From Pseudomonas sp. HOU2 (GTDB lineage: Bacteria; Pseudomonadota; Gammaproteobacteria; Pseudomonadales; Pseudomonadaceae), in contig NZ_CP160398.1 of the NCBI RefSeq assembly GCF_040729435.1, positions 3,720,001-3,784,000 of the forward strand: 64,000 nt of DNA, given 5' to 3'. Under the pieces are notes generated by a model. It searched no databases and was not told the origin of the DNA. It was given only the letters and a program-made list of their open reading frames with translations. A program made the position numbers and the translations under genes. Positions 11,001 to 19,737 of the stretch are shown one piece after another (the first letter of the stretch is position 1; the number at the start of each line of letters is the position of its first letter).

Positions 11001-11628
11001 TTTGTATGCCGCTGCGCCCTTGGCAGTGCTGATGCTCGCGTGGTTCTGGCTGGCCAACGGCTTCAGCGACGGCAACGCCGAACCGCTGCCGTACGTGCCG
11101 CTGATCAACCCGCTGGAACTGGGCCTGCTGTTCGCCCTGTTCGGGGTGTACGTGTGGTCGCGGCATGCGGTGACGCAGTTTGCCCTGCGCAAGGATTACG
11201 CCGAGTACGCCACACAACTGGTCGCCGGGGTTTCGCTGTTCGCTTTCTGCACCGCGTTGGTGACCCGTGCTGCGCACCATTGGGCGGGGATTCCGTTCGA
11301 GCTGGATCTGCTGCTCGAATCGATGCTGGTGCAGGCCGGGTTGTCCATCGTCTGGACCTTGATGGCGTTGGGGCTGATGATCGGCGGACACCTGCGTCAC
11401 CGGCGCGAAGTGTGGCTGATCGGCGCGGCGCTGATTGCGCTGGTGGTGGCCAAACTGATTTTTGTCGAATTGAGCAACCGTGGCGGCCTCGCCCGGATCG
11501 TCTCGTTTATCGGGGTCGGCGTGTTGCTGCTGGTGGTGGGCTATTTCGCACCACTGCCACCGAAACGCGTCGAAGCCGAACCGGTGGCGGACAAACCCGC
11601 ACCGGATACCGAAGGAGTTTCATCTTGA
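8041..11628 (+). CDS. DUF2339 polytopic membrane protein
   Basis: Very hydrophobic inner-membrane protein of 1195 residues and unknown function. After an N-terminal hydrophobic segment (MQWMFMLIGLLLGWLL) comes a short soluble region with coiled-coil-like AEQQRQLEQTKAAL and a Pro/Ala-rich linker to about residue 155. More than twenty predicted membrane helices follow, with charged loops such as RRKLLDMPDAPADDDREALL. This is the layout of the DUF2339 family. I start it at the ATG at 8041 rather than an in-frame start at 7984, which would lie in the REP. Its stop overlaps the start of the DUF3999 gene, so the two are translationally coupled and probably form one machine. Confidence 0.85.
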   Translation: MQWMFMLIGLLLGWLLDESFSAALLGALLGLVIGQTLRIARLGSQAAEQQRQLEQTKAALQGVAQRLYLLEGSPSHAVPAASAEPVSEPAIVAEQAPADAPDLVWELPPELEPISAVASESSQPLPADVWHLDAVTAEPAQPAQPAEPRGPNLIERGISAARNWLFGGNTVLRVGVVLLFFGLAFLLRYATEGMVVPIELRYAGVAAAALALLALGWWLRKRNSSYALILQGTGIAVLYLTVFAAMRLHPLLDPSAALGLLVAVTVFSAILAITQDALGLAAAAALGGFAAPILTSTGEGNHVALFSYFALLNAGILAIAWFKAWRLLNLIGFVGTFGIGFAWGLRSYAPELLWSTEPFLILFFLMYLGIGLLFARRKLLDMPDAPADDDREALLHWSARKGDYVDGTMLFGPPIVGFGLQFALVQHLEFAAAFSALALGVIYMGLARVLMGGRALLLGETCLALGVIFASLAIPLGLDARWTSAAWAVEGAGIFWLGLRQQRPFARAFALLLQLGSALAFLSQLRVGESSLLDGAPLGALMLGIALLFSFYQLRKATPEQASPWERQGLPVLAALGLTFLYLLAPLFFFVQATAISWALAGLVTLFVGLRLQSRTFLFTAFAVQLLGVALFLLRLQGAGEDSAAVFSAGWSGLLSASVIGLALIGGMLLAARDEMVRGDVRLLRGLSVVLLAGLVLINLAVLFVLPWQTASAVWAASGLLIIWLSLYLKQRVSFVFGLLLQLIGGAAFLLAGPELLGPLSSEGLRPLAHGGFWTPLVLGLAALVGAWRLQLGNHASAFDALSLQRLSEVLLVWGAGWWALAWVSEVLRFAPLNLQATLLLLIAALSVALWTLLSLRLKWPALGLLCTLLIPAAGLVLLAAWYARYHPAANFGWLAWVLVFVVHFFSLRRLAPMLPARALSTAHVLGCWLLIGVLALELRYGLLLLSEQYNAWRWLGWAILPSLYLLLAAAPRKWPWPVAAFAREYRLYAAAPLAVLMLAWFWLANGFSDGNAEPLPYVPLINPLELGLLFALFGVYVWSRHAVTQFALRKDYAEYATQLVAGVSLFAFCTALVTRAAHHWAGIPFELDLLLESMLVQAGLSIVWTLMALGLMIGGHLRHRREVWLIGAALIALVVAKLIFVELSNRGGLARIVSFIGVGVLLLVVGYFAPLPPKRVEAEPVADKPAPDTEGVSS

Positions 11629-12989
11629 GTCGCATGCTGAATCTGGGGTGGTTGGCGTTGGGCGTGGTGATGGCTGCCGGCGCCCAGGAAAAACCGGCGG
11701 ACTTCGCCACGCAGGTGCCGCTGATGGTGAGCGGCAATGGCCCCTGGTATCGCCTCGACCTGCCGCTGAGCGCGCAATTGCAGGCACGCCAGACTGATCT
11801 CAGCGACCTGCGCGTATTCAACGCTGCCGGCGAGCCGCAAGCCTACGCCCTGGCCCGGGAATCGGCGCAGACCCGCGACGACGGTCAGTTGCATGAGGTG
11901 AAGTGGTTCCCGCTGTACAACGCCGCCGACGCCAGTGAGCGCGCGCCGAACGTGCGCGTGCAATCGACCACCACCGGCACCCTGGTGGAAGTGCAGCCGT
12001 CGACGCAACTGGAGGCCGGCGAAGAAGTGCTGCGTGGCTGGCTGCTCGATGCCAGTGCGATCAAGGCGCCGCTGCAGCAACTGATCCTCGACTGGACCAG
12101 CGAACGCGACGGCTTCCAGCGCTTCAGCATCGAGGCCAGTGATGACTTGCAGCATTGGCAGGCGTGGGGTGAGGGGCAGGTGGCACGCCTGACCTTTTCC
12201 GACGAGCGCATCGAACAGCATGAGGTGACGCTGCCGGGGCAATCTGCGCGCTATCTGCGCCTGCTGTGGGATGCGCCAACCTCGGCGCCAATCCTCACGT
12301 CGGCGCAACTGAAAAGCAGCGATCCGCGTAACGTGCCGCTGCCGTTGGTCTGGTCGCAAGCGCTGGCGGGCAGCAGCACCAAGTCCGGCGAGTACATCTG
12401 GCAGTTGCCGATGGGGCTGAATGTCGAGCGGGTGCAGGTCGAGCTGAAGCAGCCGAACAGTCTGGCGCCGGTCACTCTCGCCGGTCGCCGAGAAAGCAGC
12501 CTGCCGTGGCAGACGCTGAGCAATGGTTTGCTGTATCGCCTGACCCAGAACGGTCAGGACGTGGTGCAGAACGAATTGCAGGTGTACGGGCAGACTGTGC
12601 AGCAGCTGAAACTGAGCGTGGATGAGCGTGGCGGCGGTCTGGGCGAGCAGGCACCGAGTCTGAAATACGCGGTGCGGGCGACGCAGGTGATTTTCCTCGC
12701 ACGAGGTGACGGGCCTTACAGCCTGGCGCTGGGCAATCCGACGGTGAAAACCGCGAACCTGCCGCTGAGCACGCTGATTCCGGATTTCAAACCGGAGAAA
12801 CTCGCGGCGCTGGGCAAGGCAACGGTGCAAGGTGAAGTGGTTGCCACACAGGCTGCGCCGGCGACTACGGCGGCAGTGGCCGAGACCAACTGGAAGAAGA
12901 TCGGCCTGTGGGCGGTGTTGCTGGTGAGTGTGGTTTTTCTCGGAGCGATGGCGTTCAGCTTGTTGCGTAAGCCACCTGCCAATTCCTGA
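11625..12989 (+). CDS. DUF3999 envelope protein with C-terminal membrane anchor
   Basis: A 454-residue DUF3999 protein of unknown function. Residues 1-20 (MSRMLNLGWLALGVVMAAGA) look like a signal peptide. The body, rich in beta-strand-like segments, should be periplasmic; residues near 180-215 (DDLQHWQAWGEG) resemble a discoidin/F5-8-type fold. One helix near the C-terminus (LWAVLLVSVVFLGAMAFSLL) is followed by Arg-Lys, consistent with an inner-membrane anchor. I chose a TTG start at 11625 because GAAGGAG lies 7 nt before it; the next ATG (11634) is too far from that site. TTG overlaps the DUF2339 stop (TTGA), indicating coupled translation. Confidence 0.8.
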   Translation: MSRMLNLGWLALGVVMAAGAQEKPADFATQVPLMVSGNGPWYRLDLPLSAQLQARQTDLSDLRVFNAAGEPQAYALARESAQTRDDGQLHEVKWFPLYNAADASERAPNVRVQSTTTGTLVEVQPSTQLEAGEEVLRGWLLDASAIKAPLQQLILDWTSERDGFQRFSIEASDDLQHWQAWGEGQVARLTFSDERIEQHEVTLPGQSARYLRLLWDAPTSAPILTSAQLKSSDPRNVPLPLVWSQALAGSSTKSGEYIWQLPMGLNVERVQVELKQPNSLAPVTLAGRRESSLPWQTLSNGLLYRLTQNGQDVVQNELQVYGQTVQQLKLSVDERGGGLGEQAPSLKYAVRATQVIFLARGDGPYSLALGNPTVKTANLPLSTLIPDFKPEKLAALGKATVQGEVVATQAAPATTAAVAETNWKKIGLWAVLLVSVVFLGAMAFSLLRKPPANS

Positions 12990-13010
12990 GAATGGCTGGC
13001 GCTGCGCGCC

Positions 13011-13103
13011 AATCGCTGGCAAGCCAGCTCCCACAGGTTATTTGGTGTACGCAAAACAGGTGAGCGACCGAAGTCCTTGTGGGAGCTGGCTTGCCAGCGA
13101 TGT
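13011..13103. repeat. REP doublet, family A
   Basis: Inverted ATCGCTGGCAAGCCAGCT / AGCTGGCTTGCCAGCGAT arms with CCCACA/TGTGGG tails. They lie in the 340-base gap between the DUF3999 gene and fbp. Beyond the repeat, 13104-13329 is gene-free and must hold the fbp promoter, but no convincing -35/-10 pair was seen. Confidence 0.9.
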
Positions 13104-13329
13104 CGGTCGATCAATCAATAAAAATCCGCAAACTGCCGCTATCAACTCAACCACCACCCGTCCCGAACCGGACTACGCTGATTGCGGTGCATGAACTCTC
13201 TCGACCCGATCACGTCTGATACAAGCAATTGCGCCCCAATGCACGTTACCGGGCGTCATCGCTCGCTACGTTTTCAGACTCCCTGTAAACTGCGCGGGTT
13301 TTTAGCCCCCCATTCCACCGGAGCCGTCC

Positions 13330-14340
13330 ATGTCCCGCGTTACCCTGAGTCGCTATTTGATTGAGCAGACCCGCAGCAATAACACTCCTGCCGATCTGCG
13401 CTTCCTGATCGAAGTGGTGGCGCGTGCCTGCAAAGAGATCAGCCACGCCGTGTCCAAAGGCGCCCTGGGCGGTGTTCTGGGCAGCATGGGCACTGAAAAC
13501 GTCCAAGGCGAAGTGCAGAAGAAACTCGACGTGCTGTCGAACGAAATCCTGCTCGAAGCCAACGAATGGGGCGGTCACCTGGCCGGCATGGCGTCCGAAG
13601 AAATGGACAATGCCTACCAGATCCCGGGCAAATACCCGAAAGGCGCGTACCTGCTGGTGTTCGACCCACTGGACGGCTCGTCGAACATCGACATCAACGC
13701 TCCGGTTGGCACCATCTTCTCGGTACTGCGTTGCCCGAACGAATACCTGAGCCAGAATGAGCCACTGAACGAAAAAGCCTTCTTGCAGCCAGGCACCCAG
13801 CAGGTGGCTGCCGGTTACGCGATCTACGGCCCGCAGACCATGCTGGTACTGACCCTGGGCGACGGGGTCAAAGGCTTCACCCTGGACCGCGAAATGGGCA
13901 GCTTCGTGCTGACCCACGAAGACATCACCATTCCTGAAACCACCCAGGAATTCGCGATCAACATGTCCAACCAGCGCCACTGGGAAGCCCCGGTACAACG
14001 CTACGTCAGCGAACTGCTGGCCGGCGAAGAAGGCCCGCTGAAGAAGAACTACAACATGCGCTGGGTCGCGGCGATGGTGGCCGACGTACACCGCATCCTG
14101 ACCCGTGGCGGACTGTTCATGTACCCACGCGACAGCCGTGAGCCATCCAAGCCCGGCAAACTGCGTCTGATGTACGAAGCCAACCCGATGTCGTTCCTGG
14201 TGGAACAGGCCGGCGGCGCGTCAACCGACGGTCACCAGCGCATCCTCGACATTCAGCCGGAAGGCCTGCACCAGCGCGTAGCGGTGTTCCTTGGTTCGAA
14301 AGAAGAAGTCGCCCGCGCTACGGCCTACCACAAGGAATAA
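13330..14340 (+). CDS. fbp: Fructose-1,6-bisphosphatase, class 1
   Basis: Dephosphorylates fructose-1,6-bisphosphate in gluconeogenesis, which Pseudomonas needs when growing on organic acids and amino acids. The 336-residue protein has the class 1 metal-binding motif [12 protein letters not shown] beginning at Asp112 and the family signature near [16 protein letters not shown]. The C-terminal [20 protein letters not shown] carries substrate-binding residues. The ATG at 13330 ([10 protein letters not shown]) follows CCGGAG. The DUF924 gene begins only three bases after its stop, so the two are probably co-transcribed. Confidence 0.96.
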   Translation: MSRVTLSRYLIEQTRSNNTPADLRFLIEVVARACKEISHAVSKGALGGVLGSMGTENVQGEVQKKLDVLSNEILLEANEWGGHLAGMASEEMDNAYQIPGKYPKGAYLLVFDPLDGSSNIDINAPVGTIFSVLRCPNEYLSQNEPLNEKAFLQPGTQQVAAGYAIYGPQTMLVLTLGDGVKGFTLDREMGSFVLTHEDITIPETTQEFAINMSNQRHWEAPVQRYVSELLAGEEGPLKKNYNMRWVAAMVADVHRILTRGGLFMYPRDSREPSKPGKLRLMYEANPMSFLVEQAGGASTDGHQRILDIQPEGLHQRVAVFLGSKEEVARATAYHKE

Positions 14341-14343
14341 ACC

Positions 14344-14946
14344 ATGACCGCGCCTTGGCAGCCGTTGCTCGATTGGTGGTTCGGACACGCCGAATCACCG
14401 GATGAGATATCGGCTGACAAGGGCAAGTTGTGGTTCGGCAAGCGTGACAGCCAAGACCTCGAAGCGCGTGAGCGTTTCGGGGTCTTTGTCGATCAGGCCC
14501 TCGCTGGCGAATTGACCGATTGGACGCAACGTCCGGAAGGTTGGCTGGCCGTGGTGCTGCTGCTCGATCAACTGCCGCGCATGATCTTTCGCGATACACC
14601 CAAAGCATTCTCTGGCGATCTTCGTGCGCAGAAACTTGTCGCGCAGGGCATTGCCGCGGACTTCGATCGGCAACTGAAGCCGATTCAGCGGGTATTCATT
14701 TATCTGGTGTTCGAACACTGCGAAAACCTCGCGGTGCAGAACGAAGCCGTTTCGCGCTTTATCGATCTGCTGGCTGAGCAGCCGGAAAGCGAGCGGGCGG
14801 TGTTTGCCGACAATCTGGACTATGCCGAGCGGCATCGGAAAGTGATTGCGCGGTTTGGACGGTTTCCGCATCGCAATGCGGTGTTGGGGAGGGAGTCGAC
14901 AGCTGAGGAGTTGGCGTTTTTGAAAGAGCCGGGTTCGCGTTTTTAG
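14344..14946 (+). CDS. DUF924 family protein
   Basis: A 200-residue soluble protein of the DUF924 family (all-alpha, TPR-like fold in solved members) with no established role. Recognisable family features are the N-terminal LDWWFG, WLAVVLLLDQLPRMIFRDTPKAF in the middle, and FGRFPHRNAVLGRESTAEEL near the C-terminus. The last is a hallmark with conserved Phe, His and Asn. It follows fbp by three bases and probably shares its transcript. A family D repeat lies just downstream. Confidence 0.88.
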   Translation: MTAPWQPLLDWWFGHAESPDEISADKGKLWFGKRDSQDLEARERFGVFVDQALAGELTDWTQRPEGWLAVVLLLDQLPRMIFRDTPKAFSGDLRAQKLVAQGIAADFDRQLKPIQRVFIYLVFEHCENLAVQNEAVSRFIDLLAEQPESERAVFADNLDYAERHRKVIARFGRFPHRNAVLGRESTAEELAFLKEPGSRF

Positions 14947-14974
14947 GACGATTCTCGGCAACCTCAACAACCAG

Positions 14975-15133
14975 CCCTCACCCTAACCCTCTCCCGGAGG
15001 GAGAGGGGACTGACCGAGGTGGTCTGTCGCTATACATCGACCTGAAGCATCCAGTCGAACTCAGGTTTGAAAAGCTTGAAGATCTACTCCCTTCCCCCCT
15101 CGCCCCCTTGGGGGAGAGGGCTGGGGTGAGGGG
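14975..15133. repeat. Family D intergenic repeat, copy 1
   Basis: About 160 bp with inverted ends: CCCTCACCCTAACCCTCTCC on the left and its near-complement GGAGAGGGCTGGGGTGAGGG on the right. The core contains GGACTGACC and CATCGACCTGA. It lies between the convergent DUF924 and chemoreceptor genes. Copies with the same ends and core occur at 31029, 39669 and 54521. Confidence 0.88.
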
Positions 15134-15145
15134 TGGCTCTTGATC

Positions 15146-17038
15146 TTAGATCCGGAAGCTACCCACCAGTTGCTTCAAGCGCGCCGCCTGCTGCTCCAGA
15201 TCCGAACAAGCGCGCAAGGTCGCCTGCAGGTTCTCCACACCTTCCTGGTTCAGCGTGTTGATCTCGTTGATGTCGACGTTGATCGACTCGACCACCGCGG
15301 TCTGCTCCTCGGTCGCGGTAGCCACCGACTGGTTCATCCCGTCGATCTCGCCGATGCGCTGGGTCACGCTGCCCAGACGTTCGCCGGCCTGGTTGGCGAT
15401 GCCGACGCTGCTTTCGCTCTCGCGCTGGCTCTCGGTCATGATGCTCACGGCCTGACGCGCGCCGACTTGCAGTTCTTCGATCATCTTTTGCACTTGCTGC
15501 GCCGAGTCCTGGGTGCGGTGGGCGAGGTTGCGCACTTCGTCAGCGACCACGGCGAAACCACGGCCAGCCTCACCGGCGCGGGCGGCTTCGATCGCAGCGT
15601 TGAGCGCCAGCAAATTGGTCTGCTGCGAGATGCTGGTGATCACTTCCAGAATCTGCCCGATGTTCACCGTGTTGCTGTTGAGGGTTTCGATGTTGCCGCA
15701 GGAGTCGCTGATCTTTGCCGACAGCTGCTGCATGGCGTGGATGGTTTTATCCACAACCTGCTGACCATCGACCGCCAGGCTGCGCGCATCGCTGGAGTGC
15801 TGCGAGGCGAGGGCGGCGTTCTGGGCGATTTCCTGGGCGGCGGCGCCGAGCTGGTTGATCGCGGCGGCCACGCTGTTGGTGCGGCTGGCCTGCTGGTCGG
15901 AGTTGTACATCGACGAGTTCGACGCCGCGACCACGCGCAGGGCGACTTCGTTGACCTGGCCGGTGGCCGAGGACACTTCACGGATCGAGGTGTGAATACG
16001 CTCGACGAAGCGGTTGAACGACAGGCCCAGTGCGCCGAACTCATCGTGGCCGTGGATCACCAGACGTTTGGTCAGGTCGCCTTCACCTTCGGCGATGTCA
16101 TGCATGGCGCGGCCCATGGTCAGCAGCGGTTGCATCAGCACGCGAATCAACATGCCGAGCAGGGCGATGATGATCACCACCGCGATCACCATGGCGATCA
16201 GCGCCGAGGTGCGGAACTCGCTGAGCATCGAGAACGCTGTGTCTTTGTCCAGCACCAGCGCCACGTACCAGTCAGCCGAAGGCACGCCGTTGACGCGGGT
16301 GAAGGAGATCAGCTGAGTCTTGCCGTCGAACTCGACTTCTTTCAGGCCCGGACTGACTTTCGGTGCGCCGTTCGGGTAGGCCTCGGCGAGGGTTTTGAGC
16401 ACCAGTTTGCTGTCCGGGTGAATCAGGATCTTGCCGTCGGCGCTGACAATGAACGCATGGCCGTGGCCGCCAAAGTTGAGCGAGTTGATGATCGCGCTGA
16501 CGCTGGTCAGATCGATGTCGGCACCGGCCACACCGATCATCTGGCCCTGGCGCTGCACCGGGGTGGCGACGGTGATCACCAGTTTGCCCGACGATGCGGC
16601 GATGTAGGGTTCGGTGACGATGGTCTGCTGGGCGCTGTTGGCGGCCTTGTACCAGCCACGGGCGCGCGGGTCGTAGTCCGGCGCGCGGTTGCCGGCGGGC
16701 ACCGAGAACATCACGCCGTCAGCGCCGCCGAAGTAGCTGAGCTGGAAATTACCGGTGTAGGCGGGCAGGTCGATGATGCGTTTCAGGCTGGCCGGGGCGC
16801 TGCCGTCGGCGGCGACCTGTTGCGACAACGATTGCAGCAACTGGATACGGCTTTCCAGCCAGGTCTGGATGTTGCTGGTGGTCAGGCTGCCCAGTTCCTG
16901 CATCGACGCTTCGGTGCTGCTGCTCAGGGCTTCGCGCTGTCGATAGTCGTTGAACAAAATGAAACAGGCGAACGCAACGGCCACCACGAGGGCGGCAGCC
17001 AACAAGATCTTGTGGCTGAATTTCATGTTTCTGGTCAT
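15146..17038 (-). CDS. Methyl-accepting chemotaxis protein with dCache_1 domain, amino-acid type (PctA-like)
   Basis: Inner-membrane chemoreceptor of 630 residues, close to P. aeruginosa PctA (629). TM1 ([19 protein letters not shown]) is followed by a periplasmic double-Cache domain, TM2 ([20 protein letters not shown]), HAMP and a cytoplasmic signalling domain with the hairpin tip [20 protein letters not shown]. The distal Cache module holds [12 protein letters not shown], then TEPYIAAS, then GADIDL. This follows the Y/R-x-WY ... Y ... D pattern described for amino-acid-binding dCache domains, so I infer amino acids as ligands. The start at 17038 ([10 protein letters not shown]) was preferred over upstream in-frame codons; 17026 (MKFSHK) is possible. 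Confidence 0.9.
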   Translation of the reverse strand: MTRNMKFSHKILLAAALVVAVAFACFILFNDYRQREALSSSTEASMQELGSLTTSNIQTWLESRIQLLQSLSQQVAADGSAPASLKRIIDLPAYTGNFQLSYFGGADGVMFSVPAGNRAPDYDPRARGWYKAANSAQQTIVTEPYIAASSGKLVITVATPVQRQGQMIGVAGADIDLTSVSAIINSLNFGGHGHAFIVSADGKILIHPDSKLVLKTLAEAYPNGAPKVSPGLKEVEFDGKTQLISFTRVNGVPSADWYVALVLDKDTAFSMLSEFRTSALIAMVIAVVIIIALLGMLIRVLMQPLLTMGRAMHDIAEGEGDLTKRLVIHGHDEFGALGLSFNRFVERIHTSIREVSSATGQVNEVALRVVAASNSSMYNSDQQASRTNSVAAAINQLGAAAQEIAQNAALASQHSSDARSLAVDGQQVVDKTIHAMQQLSAKISDSCGNIETLNSNTVNIGQILEVITSISQQTNLLALNAAIEAARAGEAGRGFAVVADEVRNLAHRTQDSAQQVQKMIEELQVGARQAVSIMTESQRESESSVGIANQAGERLGSVTQRIGEIDGMNQSVATATEEQTAVVESINVDINEINTLNQEGVENLQATLRACSDLEQQAARLKQLVGSFRI

Positions 17039-17319
17039 CGAATGAACTACCGCGAAGGGGCTGGTCGAGAAAGGGCGGCAATTTGCCACACTTGGGGGCT
17101 TTGCGCTGCTCTTATTTCGACCGCCGCGCGCCAAAGATTAGGCGTCTTTCGGGAAATGCGACGAAATGCTCAAAGGCCCTGCAAAGTGTCTGATTTAAAG
17201 GTAAAAGCCAGACGAGCGGGCAAATAAATAGCCCTCGTTGCACGGAACCAGATGAGGGTTTTCTCTTCTAAGCTTCTGGTTGGCACCATGCCATCCCCCC
17301 TCGTTCCAGGAGTTACTTC

Positions 17320-17574
17320 ATGTCGCTGCGATCTATCGCCCTTCTGACTTTTTGCGTGCTGCTGACCGCGTGCAGCAAGGTCAATCAGGAAAACTATTCC
17401 AAGCTTTCGGCCGGCATGGCCAAGGCCGAAGTGGAGACGCTGCTCGGCAAACCCACCGACTGCTCGGGCGCGCTCGGCATGTCCAGTTGCACCTGGGGCG
17501 ACCAGAAAAGCTTTATCAGCGTGCAGTACGCCGGTGACAAAGTGTTGATGTTTTCCGGCCAAGGCCTGAAGTAA
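17320..17574 (+). CDS. Small lipoprotein, BamE/SmpA-like fold
   Basis: An 84-residue lipoprotein: signal peptide with lipobox LTAC (Cys18) and a short periplasmic domain YSKLSAGMAKAEVETLLGKP. That pattern is typical of SmpA/OmlA/DUF3862-like domains, in which a G-M-x3-E-V motif precedes LLGKPT. Two cysteines (DCSG, SSCTW) could form a disulfide. Absence of Asp at +2 suggests outer-membrane sorting. The blc gene follows after 31 nt, so they may be co-transcribed. Specific role unknown. Confidence 0.8.
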   Translation: MSLRSIALLTFCVLLTACSKVNQENYSKLSAGMAKAEVETLLGKPTDCSGALGMSSCTWGDQKSFISVQYAGDKVLMFSGQGLK

Positions 17575-17605
17575 ACCGGGGCCAAGCGCCCACGGGAGAA
17601 AAATA

Positions 17606-18175
17606 ATGAAGCGGTTATTGTTTGTTCTTTTTGCCGGCCTGGTACTGGCTGGCTGTGCCACGCATGGTGAAGATCCGCTGGCGCCCAAGACAGTCCACAG
17701 CGTCAACCTCAAGCGGTATCAGGGCACCTGGTACGAACTGGCGCGCCTACCGATGTACTTCCAGCGCAACTGCGCGCAGTCCGAAGCGCATTACTCGCTC
17801 AAGTCCGATGGTAACGTCGATGTGCTCAATCGCTGCCTGACTGCGGACTGGCAGTGGGAAGAGGTCAAGGGCACGGCTTATCCACAGGTGCCGGGCAAGA
17901 CCGACAAGTTGTGGGTCGAGTTCGATACCTGGTTCTCGCGCTTGATTCCGGGTGTGGCGAAAGGCGAATACTGGGTGTTGTACGTCAGCGACGACTACAA
18001 GACCGCCATCGTCGGCGACCCGAGCCGCAAGTACATGTGGTTGCTGTCGCGCACGCCGACGGTCAATGGCGTAGTGCGCGAGGAGTTGCTGAGCAAGGCG
18101 CGTCAGCAGGGTTACGATACTACCCGGTTGATCTGGCGGGCGTCGGATCGGCAGATGGCGAAGACTTCGAATTAA
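17606..18175 (+). CDS. blc: Outer-membrane lipocalin Blc
   Basis: A 189-residue bacterial lipocalin, an outer-membrane lipoprotein that binds lysophospholipids or fatty acids and is linked to envelope stress. The signal peptide ends in lipobox LAGC (Cys17). The first lipocalin motif is GTWYELARLP, followed by FQRNC. VLYVSDDYKTAIVGDPSRKYMWLLSRTP carries the second and third conserved regions, including the Arg of LLSRTP. A GGGAG ribosome site precedes the ATG. It ends in the family B REP that separates it from the convergent hutF gene. Confidence 0.93.
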   Translation: MKRLLFVLFAGLVLAGCATHGEDPLAPKTVHSVNLKRYQGTWYELARLPMYFQRNCAQSEAHYSLKSDGNVDVLNRCLTADWQWEEVKGTAYPQVPGKTDKLWVEFDTWFSRLIPGVAKGEYWVLYVSDDYKTAIVGDPSRKYMWLLSRTPTVNGVVREELLSKARQQGYDTTRLIWRASDRQMAKTSN

Positions 18176-18180
18176 CAGCG

Positions 18181-18258
18181 AAAAGATCGCAGCCTTCGGC
18201 AGCTCCTACAGGAACCCTCACATTTCCATGTAGGAGCTGCCGCAGGCTGCGATCTTTT
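18181..18258. repeat. REP doublet, family B; bidirectional terminator candidate
   Basis: The arms AAAAGATCGCAGCC... and ...GGCTGCGATCTTTT form a hairpin flanked by A and T tracts on either side. It sits exactly between the stops of the convergent genes blc and hutF, so it can terminate both. Confidence 0.88.
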
Positions 18259-18265
18259 GCTTTTC

Positions 18266-19630
18266 TTAGCCCAGCAGGTCGCGCAGAACCTGGGTGAACG
18301 CCCGAGCGCTTTGCTCTTCGCCCGCATGCCGCCCATCGCGCACCACCCACTGGCCGTTGACCAGCACATCGCGCACCTGACGATCGCCACCGGCGAACAA
18401 CCAGCGATTCAGAATCCCGTCGCCACTGGCGGTGGCCAGATACGGATCATTGCCATCGAGCACAATCCAGTCCGCCCGCTTGCCGACTTCCAGCGCACCA
18501 ATCGGCTGTCCCAAAGCCTGGGCGCCGCCGTCCAGCGCTGCGTCATACAATGTGCGCCCGACCATCGGCTGATCCGCGCCATACAAACGGTTACGCCGCT
18601 GATCACGCAGACGCTGGCCGTATTCCAGCCAACGCAATTCCTCGACCACACTGAGCGACACATGGCTGTCGGAGCCGATGCCCATGCGCCCGCCCTGAGC
18701 GAGGAAATCCACCGCCGGGAAAATCCCGTCGCCCAGATTCGCTTCAGTGGTGAGGCACAGCCCGGCGATGGCGCGACTCTTGGCCATCAGCGTGACTTCT
18801 TCCGGGTTGGCGTGGGTCGCGTGGACCAGGCACCAGCGCTGATCGACCTCAATGTTTTCGTAGAGCCATTGCAACGGGCGGCGACCGCTCCAGCTCAGGC
18901 AGTCATCGACTTCCTTCTGCTGTTCGGCGATGTGAATGTGCACCGGGCACTGCTTGTCGCTGGCGGCCAGTACTTCGCTGATTTGCTGTGGAGTGACCGC
19001 GCGCAACGAGTGGAAGCACAGACCCAGCGATTGCGCTTTTTGCTGAGCCAATAATGGCTGCAAGCGCGATTGCAGGTTCAGGTAATTTTCGGTGCTGTTG
19101 ATGAAGCGACGCTGACCGTCGTTCGGCGTCTGGCCGCCGAAACCCGAGTGGCTGTAGAGCACCGGCAGCAGGGTCAGACCGATGCCGCTTTCGCTGGCGG
19201 CCTGACTGATGCGCAGCGCCAGCTCGGCCGGATCGGCATAAGGCTGGCCGCTGCTGTCGTGGTGCACATAGTGGAATTCAGCGACCGAGGTGTAACCGGC
19301 CTTGAGCATCTCGATGTACAGCTGGCGGGCGATAACGCCGAGTTGCTCGGGGCTGATTTTTCCGACGAGCCGATACATCAGGTCGCGCCAGGTCCAGAAA
19401 CTGTCATTGGGATTGCCGGCTACTTCGGCCAGCCCGGCCATCGCACGCTGGAAGGCGTGGGAGTGCAGATTGGGCATGCCCGGCAGCAGCGGACCGCTCA
19501 GCCGTTCGGCGCCGTCTGCGGTGGAATCGGCCAGGATTTGGGTCAGCACGCCATCGGCGCTGACCTCAAGACGTACATTGTTGGCCCATCCGTTAGGCAG
19601 CAGCGCGCGTTCGGCAAAGAAAGCGGACAT
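18266..19630 (-). CDS. hutF: Formimidoylglutamate deiminase
   Basis: Hydrolyses N-formimino-L-glutamate to N-formyl-L-glutamate plus ammonia, the fourth step of the five-step histidine route used by pseudomonads. The 454-residue amidohydrolase has the metal-binding PNLHSHAFQRAM (His-x-His) near residue 55. Further conserved segments are EFHYVHHDSSGQPYAD, HIHIAEQQKEVDDC, CLVHATHANPEE and GIGSDSHVSLS. It is transcribed away from hutC; the region between them holds a HutC-type palindrome, so it is probably repressed by HutC and induced by urocanate. HutG in the same locus uses its product. Confidence 0.96.
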   Translation of the reverse strand: MSAFFAERALLPNGWANNVRLEVSADGVLTQILADSTADGAERLSGPLLPGMPNLHSHAFQRAMAGLAEVAGNPNDSFWTWRDLMYRLVGKISPEQLGVIARQLYIEMLKAGYTSVAEFHYVHHDSSGQPYADPAELALRISQAASESGIGLTLLPVLYSHSGFGGQTPNDGQRRFINSTENYLNLQSRLQPLLAQQKAQSLGLCFHSLRAVTPQQISEVLAASDKQCPVHIHIAEQQKEVDDCLSWSGRRPLQWLYENIEVDQRWCLVHATHANPEEVTLMAKSRAIAGLCLTTEANLGDGIFPAVDFLAQGGRMGIGSDSHVSLSVVEELRWLEYGQRLRDQRRNRLYGADQPMVGRTLYDAALDGGAQALGQPIGALEVGKRADWIVLDGNDPYLATASGDGILNRWLFAGGDRQVRDVLVNGQWVVRDGRHAGEEQSARAFTQVLRDLLG

Positions 19631-19654
19631 GGTTCAGCACCCCATCGTGTGTTA

Positions 19655-19672
19655 TTTGTATATACATATACA
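19655..19672. promoter_or_regulatory. HutC operator between hutF and hutC
   Basis: TTTGTATATACATATACA contains the palindrome TGTATATACA (19657-19666). It resembles the operator before hutU (21401-21414) and lies in the 107-bp divergent hutF-hutC region, so HutC probably controls hutF and itself here. Confidence 0.7.
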
Positions 19673-19737
19673 GACGTTTGCCTGCCCGGTAAACTCCGGC
19701 AAGCTAGCAACCTTCATCCAATGAACAGGGATCAACC

